Counted from the stretch's first letter, positions 46,241-55,522 are shown. The stretch: 62,932 nt of DNA from DASXRA01 sp036506155 (GCA_036506155.1 DASXSF010000090.1:1-62932); one strand, 5' to 3'. The notes: generated by a model not told the origin, from the letters alone. Numbers and translations: made by a program.

Positions 46241-47614
46241 TCAGCTGCGGACCTGCTTGATCAGCGACTTGCCGAAATCCCAGATGAGGCCGCTGCCGCG
46301 GTGCGCTTCGTCCATGACCTCGGCGAATGCGGTCACGAATCGGTCGACCTCCGCCTCGCCGATGTTCAGGGGCGGAATCAGCTTGATCACCTCGAGGTGG
46401 TCGCCGGATACCTGCGTCAGGATGCGGTGCTGATGGAACAGCGCGTGCACGACGGTCTGCGCGAACAGTCCGCGCCGCGCAGCCTGCAATGCCATCCAGG
46501 AGGGGCGCAGCTTCCAGGACGACGGGCGGCCGAACTCGATGCCGATCATCAGGCCGCGTCCCCGGACGTCAGCGACCATCTCATATCGTTCGGCTACGTC
46601 GACGAGCCGGGACTGCAGCAGTTCGCCGATCTTGGACGCGTTCTCGACGACTCCCTCGACCTCGAAAACGGACAGTGTTGCCAGCCCGGCGGCCATCGCC
46701 TGCGCGTTCGAGCCGAATGTCGAGTCGTGTACAAGGACGCGGTCCATGGAAGAGAACACCTTCTGGAAGATCTCGTCTCTGCCGAGGCAGGCGCCCACGG
46801 GGATGTAGCCGCCGGACAGGGCCTTTGCGGCTACTACGAGGTCGGGTTCGACCCCGTCGCGCTGGTACGCCCAGAAATCGCCGCTGCGGCCGAGGCCGCA
46901 CTGCACTTCGTCCGCGATAAGCAGCGCCTTGTGCTCGTGCAACAGCTCGGCCGCCGACGCGAGGAACCCGGGCGGGGAGATGGCCACGCCCTTGCCCTGT
47001 ACGGGCTCGACGATCAGCGCGGCCACGTCGCCCCTGGCGAGCTCGCGGCGCAGCGCGTCCACGTCTCCGAGCGGAATCCTGGCGTCAGGGAGCAAGGGAT
47101 CGAAGCCCTTACGGAACTCGCTTGCCCCATTCACCGACAGTGACCCCGTCGTGAGGCCGTGGAACGCATGGTCGCAGTACAGGATTCGCTTACGACGAGT
47201 GGCGAAGCGGGCGAACTTCAGTGACGTCTCGACTGCTTCGGTTCCACTGTTTCCGAAGTAGACGCGATCGAGATGCGGCGTCTTGGCCAGTAGCTTCTCG
47301 GCGAGTAGGCCGGCCAGGGGAGGGGCGTCGAACTGCGTGAGGTCGGCGAGGCCCAGGTCGATCACGTCGTGGATTGCCTGCCGAACTACGGGATGGTGCC
47401 GGCCGAGCGCGAAAACGCCGAAGCCGGCAAGCATGTCGAGGTACTCGATGCCCGCGTCGTCGTAGAGGTAGGCACCCTCAGCGCGCCTGTAGATCTTGTC
47501 GAACCCGATTGTGTGCAACGTCCGCGACAGCTGGGGGTTCACGTAACGCGACTGCAAGTCATACCGTTCGTCACCGCGCTGTGCGATGAGTGCCGCGAGA
47601 TCAAAGGACGCCAC
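46241..47614 (-). CDS. hpnO: Class III aminotransferase, probable hopanoid aminotransferase (HpnO-like)
   Basis: 457 residues, PLP-dependent. Seen are NSGTEAVETSLKFAR, the YCDHAFHGLTTGSLSVNG loop, ADEVQCGLGRSGDFWAYQ with the PLP-ring Asp, and Lys in AKALSGGYIPVG. HpnO converts ribosyl-hopane to aminobacteriohopanetriol in other bacteria, and an aminotransferase also accompanies the Streptomyces hopanoid cluster. The position, divergent from hpnC with 99 bases between, supports that role; an ornithine- or acetylornithine-type function is the alternative. The start is GTG. Confidence 0.75.
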   Translation of the reverse strand: MASFDLAALIAQRGDERYDLQSRYVNPQLSRTLHTIGFDKIYRRAEGAYLYDDAGIEYLDMLAGFGVFALGRHHPVVRQAIHDVIDLGLADLTQFDAPPLAGLLAEKLLAKTPHLDRVYFGNSGTEAVETSLKFARFATRRKRILYCDHAFHGLTTGSLSVNGASEFRKGFDPLLPDARIPLGDVDALRRELARGDVAALIVEPVQGKGVAISPPGFLASAAELLHEHKALLIADEVQCGLGRSGDFWAYQRDGVEPDLVVAAKALSGGYIPVGACLGRDEIFQKVFSSMDRVLVHDSTFGSNAQAMAAGLATLSVFEVEGVVENASKIGELLQSRLVDVAERYEMVADVRGRGLMIGIEFGRPSSWKLRPSWMALQAARRGLFAQTVVHALFHQHRILTQVSGDHLEVIKLIPPLNIGEAEVDRFVTAFAEVMDEAHRGSGLIWDFGKSLIKQVRS

Positions 47615-47713
47615 GGGGCGAACATTAGCTGATTGATGCCTGGAATAGTCTTGCGCCGTAAGCGCTTGTCGTGGCGTCCTGTCGGGACGGCATCTCGGGG
47701 TGAGGAGCGGACG

Positions 47714-48547
47714 ATGACAGCCGACCTGTCGCAGACCGCAATCCTCGAGCGCCTCGGCGCCGCGTCCGCCGCCCAGGTCGGCAGCGAGAACTTCCCGGTG
47801 GCGCTAGGCGTCCTGCCCCGGGACCCACGGGACAAGCTCATGCGCGCCTACGCGTTCGCCCGGTTCGTCGATGATGTCGGAGACGAGGCGCCGGGCGACC
47901 GTCTCGCCCTTCTGGACGCTGTCGACAAGGACGTGCGCTCCCTACCGTCCGGTACGGCGGCGCTGCCGGTGGTGCGGGCGCTGCGCGTGCTGGTGGACGC
48001 CGGTACGCCGCTCGAACCGTTCCTCGACCTGATCGAGGCCAACCGCATGGACCAGCGGGTAAAGTGGTACGAGCGGTTCTCCGACCTGCTGCACTACTGC
48101 GACTACTCGGCCGCACCGGTCGGGCGCATTGTGCTTCACATCGCCGACGCGGCCACGGAGCGTAACGTCGCCGACTCGGACTCGGTGTGCAACGCGCTGC
48201 AGGTGCTTGAGCACTGCCAGGACGTGGGCGAGGATGCCCGCGCCGGCCGGGTCTACCTGCCCGGTGTTGACCTCGATGAGGCGCTCGCCGCAGCGACCAG
48301 TGAGGCCGTGCGCCACGCCGTGGCCACGCACGTCGCGCTCGCCCGCGGCATGCTCCAGGCCGGACGCGGCCTGGTGCGGCGGCTTTCCGGCTGGCCGCGC
48401 CTGGCGGTCGCCGGCTTCGTCGGCGGCGGGCTGGCCACCGCCGCGGCGCTGCGCCGGGCCGACTACGACGTACTGGCACGTACGGTTCGACCGTCCAAGG
48501 GACGTACCGCCGGTGAGGCGGCCCGGCTCTGGCTCGGTCGCGGATGA
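47714..48547 (+). CDS. hpnC: Squalene synthase HpnC
   Basis: 277 residues of the squalene/phytoene synthase family. HpnC converts hydroxysqualene to squalene in the HpnCDE route. The aspartate-rich motifs are ARFVDDVGDE (first) and EHCQDVGED (second); HpnC starts typically contain ENFPV, seen here in GSENFPVALGVLP. The ATG at 47714 follows GAGGAG; upstream in-frame starts lack a site. The stop TGA lies in GGATGAGCG, where the dispersed repeat begins. Confidence 0.92.
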   Translation: MTADLSQTAILERLGAASAAQVGSENFPVALGVLPRDPRDKLMRAYAFARFVDDVGDEAPGDRLALLDAVDKDVRSLPSGTAALPVVRALRVLVDAGTPLEPFLDLIEANRMDQRVKWYERFSDLLHYCDYSAAPVGRIVLHIADAATERNVADSDSVCNALQVLEHCQDVGEDARAGRVYLPGVDLDEALAAATSEAVRHAVATHVALARGMLQAGRGLVRRLSGWPRLAVAGFVGGGLATAAALRRADYDVLARTVRPSKGRTAGEAARLWLGRG

Positions 48548-48740
48548 GCGGCGATGAGCGTTCGCACGGCGAGTGGTGGGGACGGGGATCCGCGCACGGC
48601 GGGATGAGCGGCGATGAGCGCTCGCGCGAAGAGCCCCGCCGCCGCGACGCGGCCGCGCTGTCAGGTGCGGGCGGAGACTCGGGTCCACCCGAGCGGAGCG
48701 AGTGGTGGGGACGAGGATCCGCGCACGGCGGGATGAGAAC
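48544..48740. repeat. Dispersed junction repeat, copy 5 (tandem composite)
   Basis: Two copies of a module of about 38 bases (GAGTGGTGGGGAC(G/A)(G/A)GGATCCGC ... GGCGGGATGAG, about 48571-48606 and 48700-48737) flank the core CGATGAGCGCTCGCGCGAAG (from about 48612) and its CCCCGCCGCCGCGACGCGGCC extension. The element fills the hpnC-hpnD gap. It contributes the hpnC stop codon at its left end and the hpnD ATG at its right end. Confidence 0.75.
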
Positions 48741-49587
48741 CGTCGACGAGGCTTACGACATCTGCGAGCGGATCACGCGCGAGCAGGCACGCAACTTCTC
48801 GTGGGGCATCCGGTTGCTGCCGCCGGTCAAGCGGCGTGCCCTGTCGGCCGTATATGCCGTTGCCCGCCGCATCGACGACATCGGCGACGGCAACCTGCCC
48901 GCGGAGGAGAAGCTGCGCCAACTGGCGGCGGCTCGCGCGGGAGCGACCGATCCGGTCGCGCACTCCGCCGACCCCGTCTACCTGGCCCTGTCCGACGCGG
49001 CGCAGCGACTGCCGATTCCGCTCGATGCGTTCGGCGAACTCGTCGACGGCTGCGAGATGGACGTCACCGGGCGAAGCTACGACGATCTCGAGCAGCTCGT
49101 CGGGTACTGCCGCTGCGTCGCCGGCTCGATCGGCCGGCTCTCGCTGGGCGTGTTCGACCCGCCACGGGCGGACCCCGCGCTGGCCGACGCCCTGGGCGTC
49201 GCGTTGCAGCTGACCAACATCCTGCGCGACATCCGCGAGGACCTCGGCAACGGCCGGGTGTATCTCCCCAAGCGTGACCTGGACCTGTTCGACGTGTCGC
49301 TTGCGACGCTACCGGACGGCACGCTCGACCCGCAGGACGGCCGCCTCGCCGAGCTCGTTCGGTTCGAGGCCGCCCGGGCGTGGGGGTGGTACGACCGGGG
49401 CGTGCGGCTGTTGCCGACCCTGGACCGGCGCAGCGCCGCATGTTGCGCCGCGATGGCGGGCATCTATCACGAGCTGCTCGCGCGCATCGCGGCCGATCCG
49501 GCGATCGTCATGCGTGGACGCGCCTCGCTGCCCGCCCGGGACAAGCTGCGCGTCGCCGCCCTTGCGCTCGCCCGGGGCCACCTGTGA
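48733..49587 (+). CDS. hpnD: Presqualene diphosphate synthase HpnD
   Basis: 284 residues. It joins two farnesyl diphosphates to presqualene diphosphate. Motifs are ARRIDDIGDG (first Asp-rich), YCRCVAGSIGRL, and QLTNILRDIREDLGNGRVYLP (second). The ATG at 48733 is inside the dispersed repeat (GGCGGGATGAG). Reading further upstream only translates the repeat (SEWWGRGSAHGG), so I do not extend the protein. Confidence 0.92.
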   Translation: MRTVDEAYDICERITREQARNFSWGIRLLPPVKRRALSAVYAVARRIDDIGDGNLPAEEKLRQLAAARAGATDPVAHSADPVYLALSDAAQRLPIPLDAFGELVDGCEMDVTGRSYDDLEQLVGYCRCVAGSIGRLSLGVFDPPRADPALADALGVALQLTNILRDIREDLGNGRVYLPKRDLDLFDVSLATLPDGTLDPQDGRLAELVRFEAARAWGWYDRGVRLLPTLDRRSAACCAAMAGIYHELLARIAADPAIVMRGRASLPARDKLRVAALALARGHL

Positions 49588-49593
49588 GCCGCC

Positions 49594-49640
49594 GGTTGCG
49601 CAAGAATTCCTCGCCTCAGCCGAGAATTTCTTGCGCGATC
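49594..49640. repeat. 47-bp palindromic repeat, copy C
   Basis: GGTTGCGCAAGAATTCCTC ... GAGAATTTCTTGCGCGATC around GCCTCAGCC; the 15-base arms match at 13 positions. It is the same length and design as copies A and B. It fills nearly the whole 67-base gap between hpnD and hpnE. Confidence 0.75.
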
Positions 49641-49654
49641 CGGAGGGGGTGTTC

Positions 49655-50977
49655 GTGACCGACGTTGTCGTGGGTGGGGGACTGGCCGGCATCACCGCGG
49701 CGCTACGCCTCGCCGACGCCGGGCGCTCCGTGGTGCTGGTCGAGGGCCGGCCGCGGCTGGGCGGGGCGGCGTTCTCGTTTCCGCGCGGCGAACTCTCGAT
49801 CGACAACGGCCAGCACGTGTTCCTACGGTGCTGCGAGGCCTACCGCTGGCTGCTACGCCGCCTCGACGCCGAAGCGGACGTCGTGCTGCAGCAGCGGCTC
49901 GACATCCCGGTATTGCGTGCCGACGGCCGCCGGGCCCGGCTGTCCCGGCTGCCCGGCGTCCCAGCGCCGGCACACCTCACCGGCGCGCTCGCCCGGTACG
50001 CGCTGCTCCGCCCGGCCGACCGGCTGCGTGCCGTCCGCGGCGCCCTCGCGCTGAAGCGGCTCGACCCGGCTGATGCGTCACTGGACGCCCGAACCCTCGG
50101 CGAGTTCCTCCGTCGGCACGGCCAGCACGAGGCGATCGTCGACGCGCTGTGGGGCATCGTGGCAGTCGCCACCCTGAATCTCCACCCGGACGAGGCGTCG
50201 CTGGCCTTGGCCGCGAAGGTGTTTCGCACCGGGCTCCTCGACCACGCCGATGCCGGCGACGTCGGCTACGCGTGCGTGCCGCTCGGTGAGGTGCACGGGA
50301 CGGCGGCGCAGCGCGCGCTCGATCGTGCCGGCGTCGAGGTTCTGTTGTCGCATCGTGTCGAGTCCGTCGAACCGGGCGTCGTGCGGGCCCGCGGGCGGGA
50401 CGGCACGCGCCGCTGGCAGGCGGACGCGATCGTGCTGGCCGTGCCGCACCAGGAGGCGCGCGCCGTCACGCCGGCGCCACCCGTCGAGCGGGCGACGGGG
50501 CTCGGCGCAGCGCCGATCGTGAACGTGCACGTCATCTACGACCGGCAGGTGACCGATCTGCCGTTCGCGGCCGCGGTGAACTCCCCGGTGCAATGGTTCT
50601 TCGACCGCACGGGCACGTCTGGGCTGCGATCCGGGCAGTACCTGGCGGTCACCGTCTCGGCCGCCGACGCGATCATCGACGAGCCGAGCCGGTCCATTCA
50701 GCAGCGCTACGTTGCGGAGCTGACCCGGCTCTTGCCGGCCGCCGGCCGGGCAACTGTGATCGATGCATTCGTCACACGTGAACGGCGAGCCACGTTCCGT
50801 CAGGCGGCCGGTACGGCGAGCCTCCGCCCCGGACCGCAGAGCGGCCTTTCGAATATCTGGTTGGCCGGGTCGTGGACGGCGACGGGCTGGCCCGACACGA
50901 TGGAGGGTGCGGTCCGCAGTGGCATCGCTGCTGCTGACGCCGTTTTGGACGTCCCGGCGCTGGAGGTTGCCGCGTGA
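49655..50977 (+). CDS. hpnE: Squalene-associated FAD-dependent desaturase HpnE
   Basis: 440 residues. In the HpnCDE pathway it acts on hydroxysqualene/squalene formation as a flavin amine-oxidase-like enzyme. FAD motif VVVGGGLAGITAALRLADAG and VVLVEGRPRLGGAAFSF lie at the N-terminus, and WLAGSWTATGWPDTMEGAVRSG at the C-terminus. The GTG at 49655 follows GGAGGGGG; longer readings pass through the palindromic repeat into hpnD. Its TGA overlaps the next start (GTGA). Confidence 0.9.
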   Translation: MTDVVVGGGLAGITAALRLADAGRSVVLVEGRPRLGGAAFSFPRGELSIDNGQHVFLRCCEAYRWLLRRLDAEADVVLQQRLDIPVLRADGRRARLSRLPGVPAPAHLTGALARYALLRPADRLRAVRGALALKRLDPADASLDARTLGEFLRRHGQHEAIVDALWGIVAVATLNLHPDEASLALAAKVFRTGLLDHADAGDVGYACVPLGEVHGTAAQRALDRAGVEVLLSHRVESVEPGVVRARGRDGTRRWQADAIVLAVPHQEARAVTPAPPVERATGLGAAPIVNVHVIYDRQVTDLPFAAAVNSPVQWFFDRTGTSGLRSGQYLAVTVSAADAIIDEPSRSIQQRYVAELTRLLPAAGRATVIDAFVTRERRATFRQAAGTASLRPGPQSGLSNIWLAGSWTATGWPDTMEGAVRSGIAAADAVLDVPALEVAA

Positions 50978-51990
50978 GTAAACCGCCCCCGGAGGTCCTC
51001 GCGCGGGTACGCGAGCCGATCCAGCACGCCCTGCGCGCCGCCGTCGCCGGCATCGACGACGACCGGATGCGGCTCATCGCGTCCTACCAGGTCGGCTGGT
51101 GTGACCGCGACGGGACCCCGGTGCCGTTCAGCGGCGGCAAGGGACTGCGGCCGACGCTCGCCGTCCTGTCCGCGGAGGCGGGCGGCGGCACGCTCGACGA
51201 CGGCCTGGCCGGCGCAGTGGCCGTCGAGCTCGTCCACAACTTCTCGCTGCTGCACGACGACGTGATGGACCGAGACCTCGAGCGGCACCATCGCCCGACC
51301 GGGTGGGCCGTCTTCGGTGAGGGCCAGGCGATCCTCGCCGGCAACGCGATGCTCACCCGCGCCCTGGAGGTTCTGGCCGGCGACGGAGAGCGCGGCCGCC
51401 GCGCACTGCCGGCGATGCTCGCCGCCACCCAACGGCTGATCAGCGGGCAGTCCGAGGACCTGCACTTCGAAGGCGCCGCTGCGATCAGCGTCGCGGACGT
51501 GCTGAACATGGAGGCCGGCAAGACGGCGGCGCTGCTTTCCTGCTCTGCTTCGATCGGCGCGCTCGCCGCGGGCGCACCTGCCCGCACGGTGTCCGCCCTG
51601 GCGGGCTTCGGGCATGAGCTGGGCATGGCGTTCCAACTCGTCGACGACATTCTCGGCATCACCGGGGACCCTGCCGTCACCGGCAAGTCGGCCTCCTCGG
51701 ACGTACGCGCGGGCAAGCGCTCCGCGCCGGTCGTTGCCGCGCTCGACGCGGGCACCGACGCATCGCGCCGGCTGGCGGACCTCCTCGCGGGCGGAGCGCC
51801 CAATACCGACGAAGACGTCGTCCTCGCGACCAAGCTCGTCGAGGAGGCGGGCGGCATCGACTGGGCCGCCCGCGAGGCAGACGCCCGTCTGGGTCGCGCG
51901 CTCGAGCAGCTCGAATCGCTGCCCGGGCCGGACCACGTGGTCGCCGATCTCGTCGCCCTGGCGCGATACGTTGTCGACCGTGATCACTGA
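50974..51990 (+). CDS. Polyprenyl (farnesyl) diphosphate synthase of the hopanoid cluster
   Basis: 338 residues, trans-isoprenyl diphosphate synthase. The first Asp-rich motif is LLHDDVMDRDLERHHRPT (DDxxD) and the second FQLVDDILGITGDP (DDxxG-like). It most likely makes farnesyl diphosphate for HpnD. The exact chain length is inferred from context. The GTG start overlaps the hpnE stop; shc starts 12 bases downstream. Confidence 0.88.
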   Translation: MSKPPPEVLARVREPIQHALRAAVAGIDDDRMRLIASYQVGWCDRDGTPVPFSGGKGLRPTLAVLSAEAGGGTLDDGLAGAVAVELVHNFSLLHDDVMDRDLERHHRPTGWAVFGEGQAILAGNAMLTRALEVLAGDGERGRRALPAMLAATQRLISGQSEDLHFEGAAAISVADVLNMEAGKTAALLSCSASIGALAAGAPARTVSALAGFGHELGMAFQLVDDILGITGDPAVTGKSASSDVRAGKRSAPVVAALDAGTDASRRLADLLAGGAPNTDEDVVLATKLVEEAGGIDWAAREADARLGRALEQLESLPGPDHVVADLVALARYVVDRDH

Positions 51991-52002
51991 AGGGTCTGAT
52001 AC

Positions 52003-53868
52003 GTGACGAACCTCGCCGCAGACGCCCGCGTCGCGGTCGATCGCGCCCGCACCCACCTGGAGGCGCGGCAGGATGCCGACGGCTGGTGGAAGGGCGACCT
52101 GAGGACCAACGTCACCATGGACGCCGAGGACCTGTTGCTGCGCCAGTTCCTGGGCATCCTGCGCCCGGACGAGCTGGAGCAGTCGGCGCAGTGGATCCGC
52201 TCGCAGCAATGCGCCGACGGCACCTGGGCCACGTTCCACGGCGGCCCGCCCGACCTCAACACCACGGTTGAGGCGTACGTGGCGCTGCGGCTGGCTGGCG
52301 ACCCGCTCGACGCCCCGCACCTGGTCGACGCGCGCGAGTTCGTGCTGGCGAACGGCGGCCTCGAGGCCACCCGGGTGTTCACCCGCGTCTGGTTGGCGCT
52401 CTTCGGTGAGTGGTCCTGGGAGCAGCTTCCGGCAGTGCCGCCGGAGCTCGTCCTGCTGCCGCCGTGGGTTCCGCTGAACCTCTACGACTGGGGCTGCTGG
52501 GCCCGGCAGACCGTCGCCGCAATCACCGTCGTAGGCACGATGCGCCCGATGCGGCCCCTGCCGTTTCACGTTTCCGAGCTGCGCAGCGGCATCACGCCGG
52601 CGCCGGCCAAGACCGGGCTGACCGCGCGTGCGTTCGTCGCGCTCGACCGGGTCCTCAAGCTCTACCACCGCTCCCCGATCAAGCCCGGACGTCGGCACGC
52701 GTTCCGGCGGGCCGCCGAGTGGATCATCGCCCGGCAGGAGGCCGACGGCGGGTGGGGTGGCATTCAGCCGCCGATGGTCTACTCGATCCTGGCGCTGCAT
52801 CTGCTCGGCTACCCGCTCGACCATCCGGTGATCGTCGCCGGCTTGCGCGCGATCGACGGCTTCACCAGCTACGACGGGAACCTGCGCTGGATGGAGGCCT
52901 GCCAGTCTCCGGTCTGGGACACGTGCCTGGCCGTCACGGCGCTGCTCGACGCGGGCGCCAAGCCCGCCGACCCCGCAGTGGTGCGGGCCGCGCAGTGGAT
53001 GCTCGGCGAGGAGATCACGGTTGCCGGCGACTGGGCGGTGCGCCGCCCGCGCCTCGCACCCGGAGGGTGGGCGTTCGAATTCGCCAACGACAACTATCCC
53101 GACATCGACGACACCGCCGAGGTCGTACTCGCCCTCAACCGCGTCGGCGATGCCACCGTGCCCGGCATCGACGCCGCGATGGAGCGCGGGATCGCCTGGA
53201 CGGTCGGCATGCAGTCGAAGGACGGCGGCTGGGGCGCTTTCGACGCCGACAACGTCAGCCGGCTTATCGGCAAGCTGCCGTTCTGCGACTTCGGTGCGGT
53301 GATCGACCCGCCTACTGCCGACGTCACCGCGCACGTCGTGGAAATGCTGGCTCACGTCGGCAAGGCCGAGACGCCGGCGTGCCGCCGTGGCGTCATGTGG
53401 CTGCTCGCCAACCAGGAGCGCGACGGGTCTTGGTTCGGACGCTGGGGCGCCAACTACGTCTACGGCACCGGCGCTGTGGTCCCGGCCCTGGTGGCGGCCG
53501 GAATCTCGACCGACTCGCCGGCCGTCCGCCGGGCCGTGCGGTGGCTGGAGCAGCACCAGAACGCCGACGGCGGCTGGGGCGAGGACCTGCGCTCGTATGT
53601 CGACACCGCCTGGCACGGGCGCGGTGAGTCGACGGCGTCGCAGACCGCCTGGGCGCTGCTCGCTCTGTTGGCCGCAGACGGGCAGTCGCAGGCTGTCACG
53701 CGAGGTGTCGAATACCTCGTCCGCAGCCAACGCGCGGACGGCGGCTGGGACGAAGACCTCTACACAGGCACCGGATTCCCCGGCGACTTCTACATCAACT
53801 ACGAGATGTACCGCCTGCTCTTCCCGATCAGCGCCCTCGGCCGATACGTCGCGAGGACTGCGCCATGA
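52003..53868 (+). CDS. shc: Squalene-hopene cyclase
   Basis: 621 residues, normal size. It cyclises squalene to hopene and diplopterol. The catalytic acid motif DIDDTA is at 367-372 (Asp367, Asp369, Asp370). Several QW repeats are seen (for example QNADGGWGEDLRSYVD, QRADGGWDEDLYTGTG, QEADGGWGGIQPP). The C-terminus has the YRLLFPISALGRY segment. GTG start. The protein is a monotopic membrane enzyme in the cytoplasmic leaflet. Confidence 0.96.
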   Translation: MTNLAADARVAVDRARTHLEARQDADGWWKGDLRTNVTMDAEDLLLRQFLGILRPDELEQSAQWIRSQQCADGTWATFHGGPPDLNTTVEAYVALRLAGDPLDAPHLVDAREFVLANGGLEATRVFTRVWLALFGEWSWEQLPAVPPELVLLPPWVPLNLYDWGCWARQTVAAITVVGTMRPMRPLPFHVSELRSGITPAPAKTGLTARAFVALDRVLKLYHRSPIKPGRRHAFRRAAEWIIARQEADGGWGGIQPPMVYSILALHLLGYPLDHPVIVAGLRAIDGFTSYDGNLRWMEACQSPVWDTCLAVTALLDAGAKPADPAVVRAAQWMLGEEITVAGDWAVRRPRLAPGGWAFEFANDNYPDIDDTAEVVLALNRVGDATVPGIDAAMERGIAWTVGMQSKDGGWGAFDADNVSRLIGKLPFCDFGAVIDPPTADVTAHVVEMLAHVGKAETPACRRGVMWLLANQERDGSWFGRWGANYVYGTGAVVPALVAAGISTDSPAVRRAVRWLEQHQNADGGWGEDLRSYVDTAWHGRGESTASQTAWALLALLAADGQSQAVTRGVEYLVRSQRADGGWDEDLYTGTGFPGDFYINYEMYRLLFPISALGRYVARTAP

Positions 53869-53878
53869 GACTCCAAGC

Positions 53879-53923
53879 GAAAGGTGACTACGCCGAAGGT
53901 GACCATATCCAAGGTGACCACGA
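53879..53923. repeat. Three 15-bp tandem repeats (AAGGTGAC..)
   Basis: AAGGTGACTACGCCG, AAGGTGACCATATCC and AAGGTGACCACGAAG follow each other directly after the shc stop, with a 10-base invariant head (AAGGTGACYA). They lead into dispersed repeat copy 6. Confidence 0.65.
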
Positions 53924-53925
53924 AG

Positions 53926-53990
53926 CGATGAGCGCTCGCGCGAAGAGCCGCTCACTCGCGCCGCTGGCGGCGCGTGCGGCCCGACGACCC
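53926..53990. repeat. Dispersed junction repeat, copy 6
   Basis: Exact 23-base core at 53926-53948, then a diverged GC-rich tail (CTCACTCGCGCCGCTGG...GCGTGCGGCCCGACG). It lies between shc and the hpnG::ispH gene. Confidence 0.7.
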
Positions 53991-54019
53991 GCCCTTGTGG
54001 CGGGGGAGGAGGGTCGCCC

Positions 54020-55522
54020 GTGAGCCGACTTGTGATTGTCGCCGCGCTGCGGACCGAGTACGCGGCACTGGTCGGTCGCGTGCCGGGCGCGGTCCTTGAG
54101 CGCTGCGGCATGGGGCCGGAGCGGGTGCGCCGCTGGCTGCCACGGCTCTCCGAGCTGGCGCCCGAGGCACTGGTCGTGGCAGGCGTGGCAGGCGGGTTGG
54201 ACCCATCGCTGCGTCCTGGCGACGTCGTGGTGGCCAGTGAGGTTCGCGACGAGCACGGGCGCATCGTGCTGCGTGCGGCGTCGCCGCTGGTGGCGCAGCT
54301 GCGTCGCATGGGAATGCGGGTGCACTACGGGCCTATGGTCAGTTGCGACAAGATCGTCACGGGGCAGCAGCGGGAGAAGCTCGCGAAGACGGGCGCGCTG
54401 GCCGTAGACATGGAGTCGGCGGCGATCGTGCGCGCCATGGGGCCTGCCTCGCAGCGCCCGCCTGTCGCCGTCGTCCGCGTCATCGTCGACACCGCGTTCA
54501 TGCCGGTGGCACGGCCGTCCACGGTCGCCGCCGGGGCGCGGGCGCTGCTGACCCTGCGCCGCCTCGCCCCGGCGCTGCGCCGGTGGGCTGACCTGGCCGG
54601 GCCGCGGCGCGTGCTGCTGGCGGGTCCGCGCTCGTTCTGCGCCGGGGTCGAACGGGCGATCGACATCGTCGAGCAGGCGCTGCGCCGCTATCCACGTCCG
54701 GTGTACGTGCGGCGCCAGATCGTCCACAACGCGCACGTGGTCGCCGCCCTGCAGAGCCAGGGCGCGGTGTTCGTCGACGAGCTGGACGAGGTGCCCGACG
54801 GCACCACGGTGGTGTTCAGCGCGCACGGTGTGGCGCCGGCGGTGCGCGCGGAGGCCGCGCGCCGCAACCTGCGGGTCGTTGACGCCACCTGCCCGCTGGT
54901 GGCCAAGGTGCATACCGAGGCGCGGCGGTTCCTGGGTCGCGGCGACAGCGTGTTGCTCATCGGCCACAACGGTCACGACGAGACGGAAGGCACCCTTGGT
55001 GAGGGAAAGATCCAGCTGGTGCAGACCCCCGAGGACGCGGAGCGGGTCGACCTGCCTGATCCGACGAAGGTCGCGTTCCTGACCCAGACGACGCTTGCCG
55101 TCGAGGAGGCGAACAAGGTCGTCAATGTGCTGCGCCGGCGGTTCCCGCTCATCGAATCGCCGCCCACCGAGGACATCTGCTACGCCACCACGAACAGGCA
55201 GGACGCCGTGCGTGCCATCGCCGGCGACGCGGACCTCCTGCTCGTGCTCGGCTCGCAGAACTCGTCCAACTCGCTGCGGCTGGTCGAGGTCGCGCAGCGT
55301 TCCGGCACGCGGGCGCACCTGGTCGACGACGCCGGGGGCATCCTGCCCGAGTGGATCGAGCAGGCCGGCACTGTCGGAATCACGGCCGGGGCGTCCGCCC
55401 CGCCACATCTCGTCGACGAGGTGATCGGCATGCTGCGCGCGCTCGGGCCGGTTGAGGTGGACGAGCGCGTCGTCACCCACGAAGACATCAAGTTCACGCT
55501 CCCCAAGGAGGTTGCCGACTGA
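54020..55522 (+). CDS. HpnG nucleoside phosphorylase fused to IspH (HMBPP reductase)
   Basis: 500 residues in two domains. Residues 1-190 are a nucleoside-phosphorylase-like HpnG, which removes adenine from adenosylhopane: VVAGVAGGLDPSLRPGDVVVASEV and LAVDMESAAIVRAM. Residues about 197-500 are a full IspH, the [4Fe-4S] reductase that makes IPP and DMAPP: Cys207 in SFCAGVERAID, His in IVHNAHVV, FSAHGV, Cys291 in DATCPLV, HDETEGTLG, TQTTL, Cys387 in EDICYATTNRQ and GSQNSSNSLRL. All three cluster cysteines are present. One continuous frame with no internal ribosome site at the junction supports a real fusion of first-step and late-step enzymes. GGAGGAGGG precedes the GTG. Confidence 0.9.
   Translation: MSRLVIVAALRTEYAALVGRVPGAVLERCGMGPERVRRWLPRLSELAPEALVVAGVAGGLDPSLRPGDVVVASEVRDEHGRIVLRAASPLVAQLRRMGMRVHYGPMVSCDKIVTGQQREKLAKTGALAVDMESAAIVRAMGPASQRPPVAVVRVIVDTAFMPVARPSTVAAGARALLTLRRLAPALRRWADLAGPRRVLLAGPRSFCAGVERAIDIVEQALRRYPRPVYVRRQIVHNAHVVAALQSQGAVFVDELDEVPDGTTVVFSAHGVAPAVRAEAARRNLRVVDATCPLVAKVHTEARRFLGRGDSVLLIGHNGHDETEGTLGEGKIQLVQTPEDAERVDLPDPTKVAFLTQTTLAVEEANKVVNVLRRRFPLIESPPTEDICYATTNRQDAVRAIAGDADLLLVLGSQNSSNSLRLVEVAQRSGTRAHLVDDAGGILPEWIEQAGTVGITAGASAPPHLVDEVIGMLRALGPVEVDERVVTHEDIKFTLPKEVAD

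Noticed and set aside
48544..48732. N-terminal extension of hpnD (SEWWGRGSAHGG-type sequence)
   Set aside because: It is translated dispersed repeat, out of keeping with the family length; the ATG at 48733 begins the conserved protein.
49274..49654. Possible HpnD-HpnE fusion by a longer hpnE frame
   Set aside because: The extra sequence only translates hpnD in another frame plus the palindromic repeat, and GGAGGGGG precedes the GTG at 49655.
53879..53923. CRISPR-like short direct repeats
   Set aside because: Only three 15-base units without spacers of even length and no cas genes; it is a tandem repeat.
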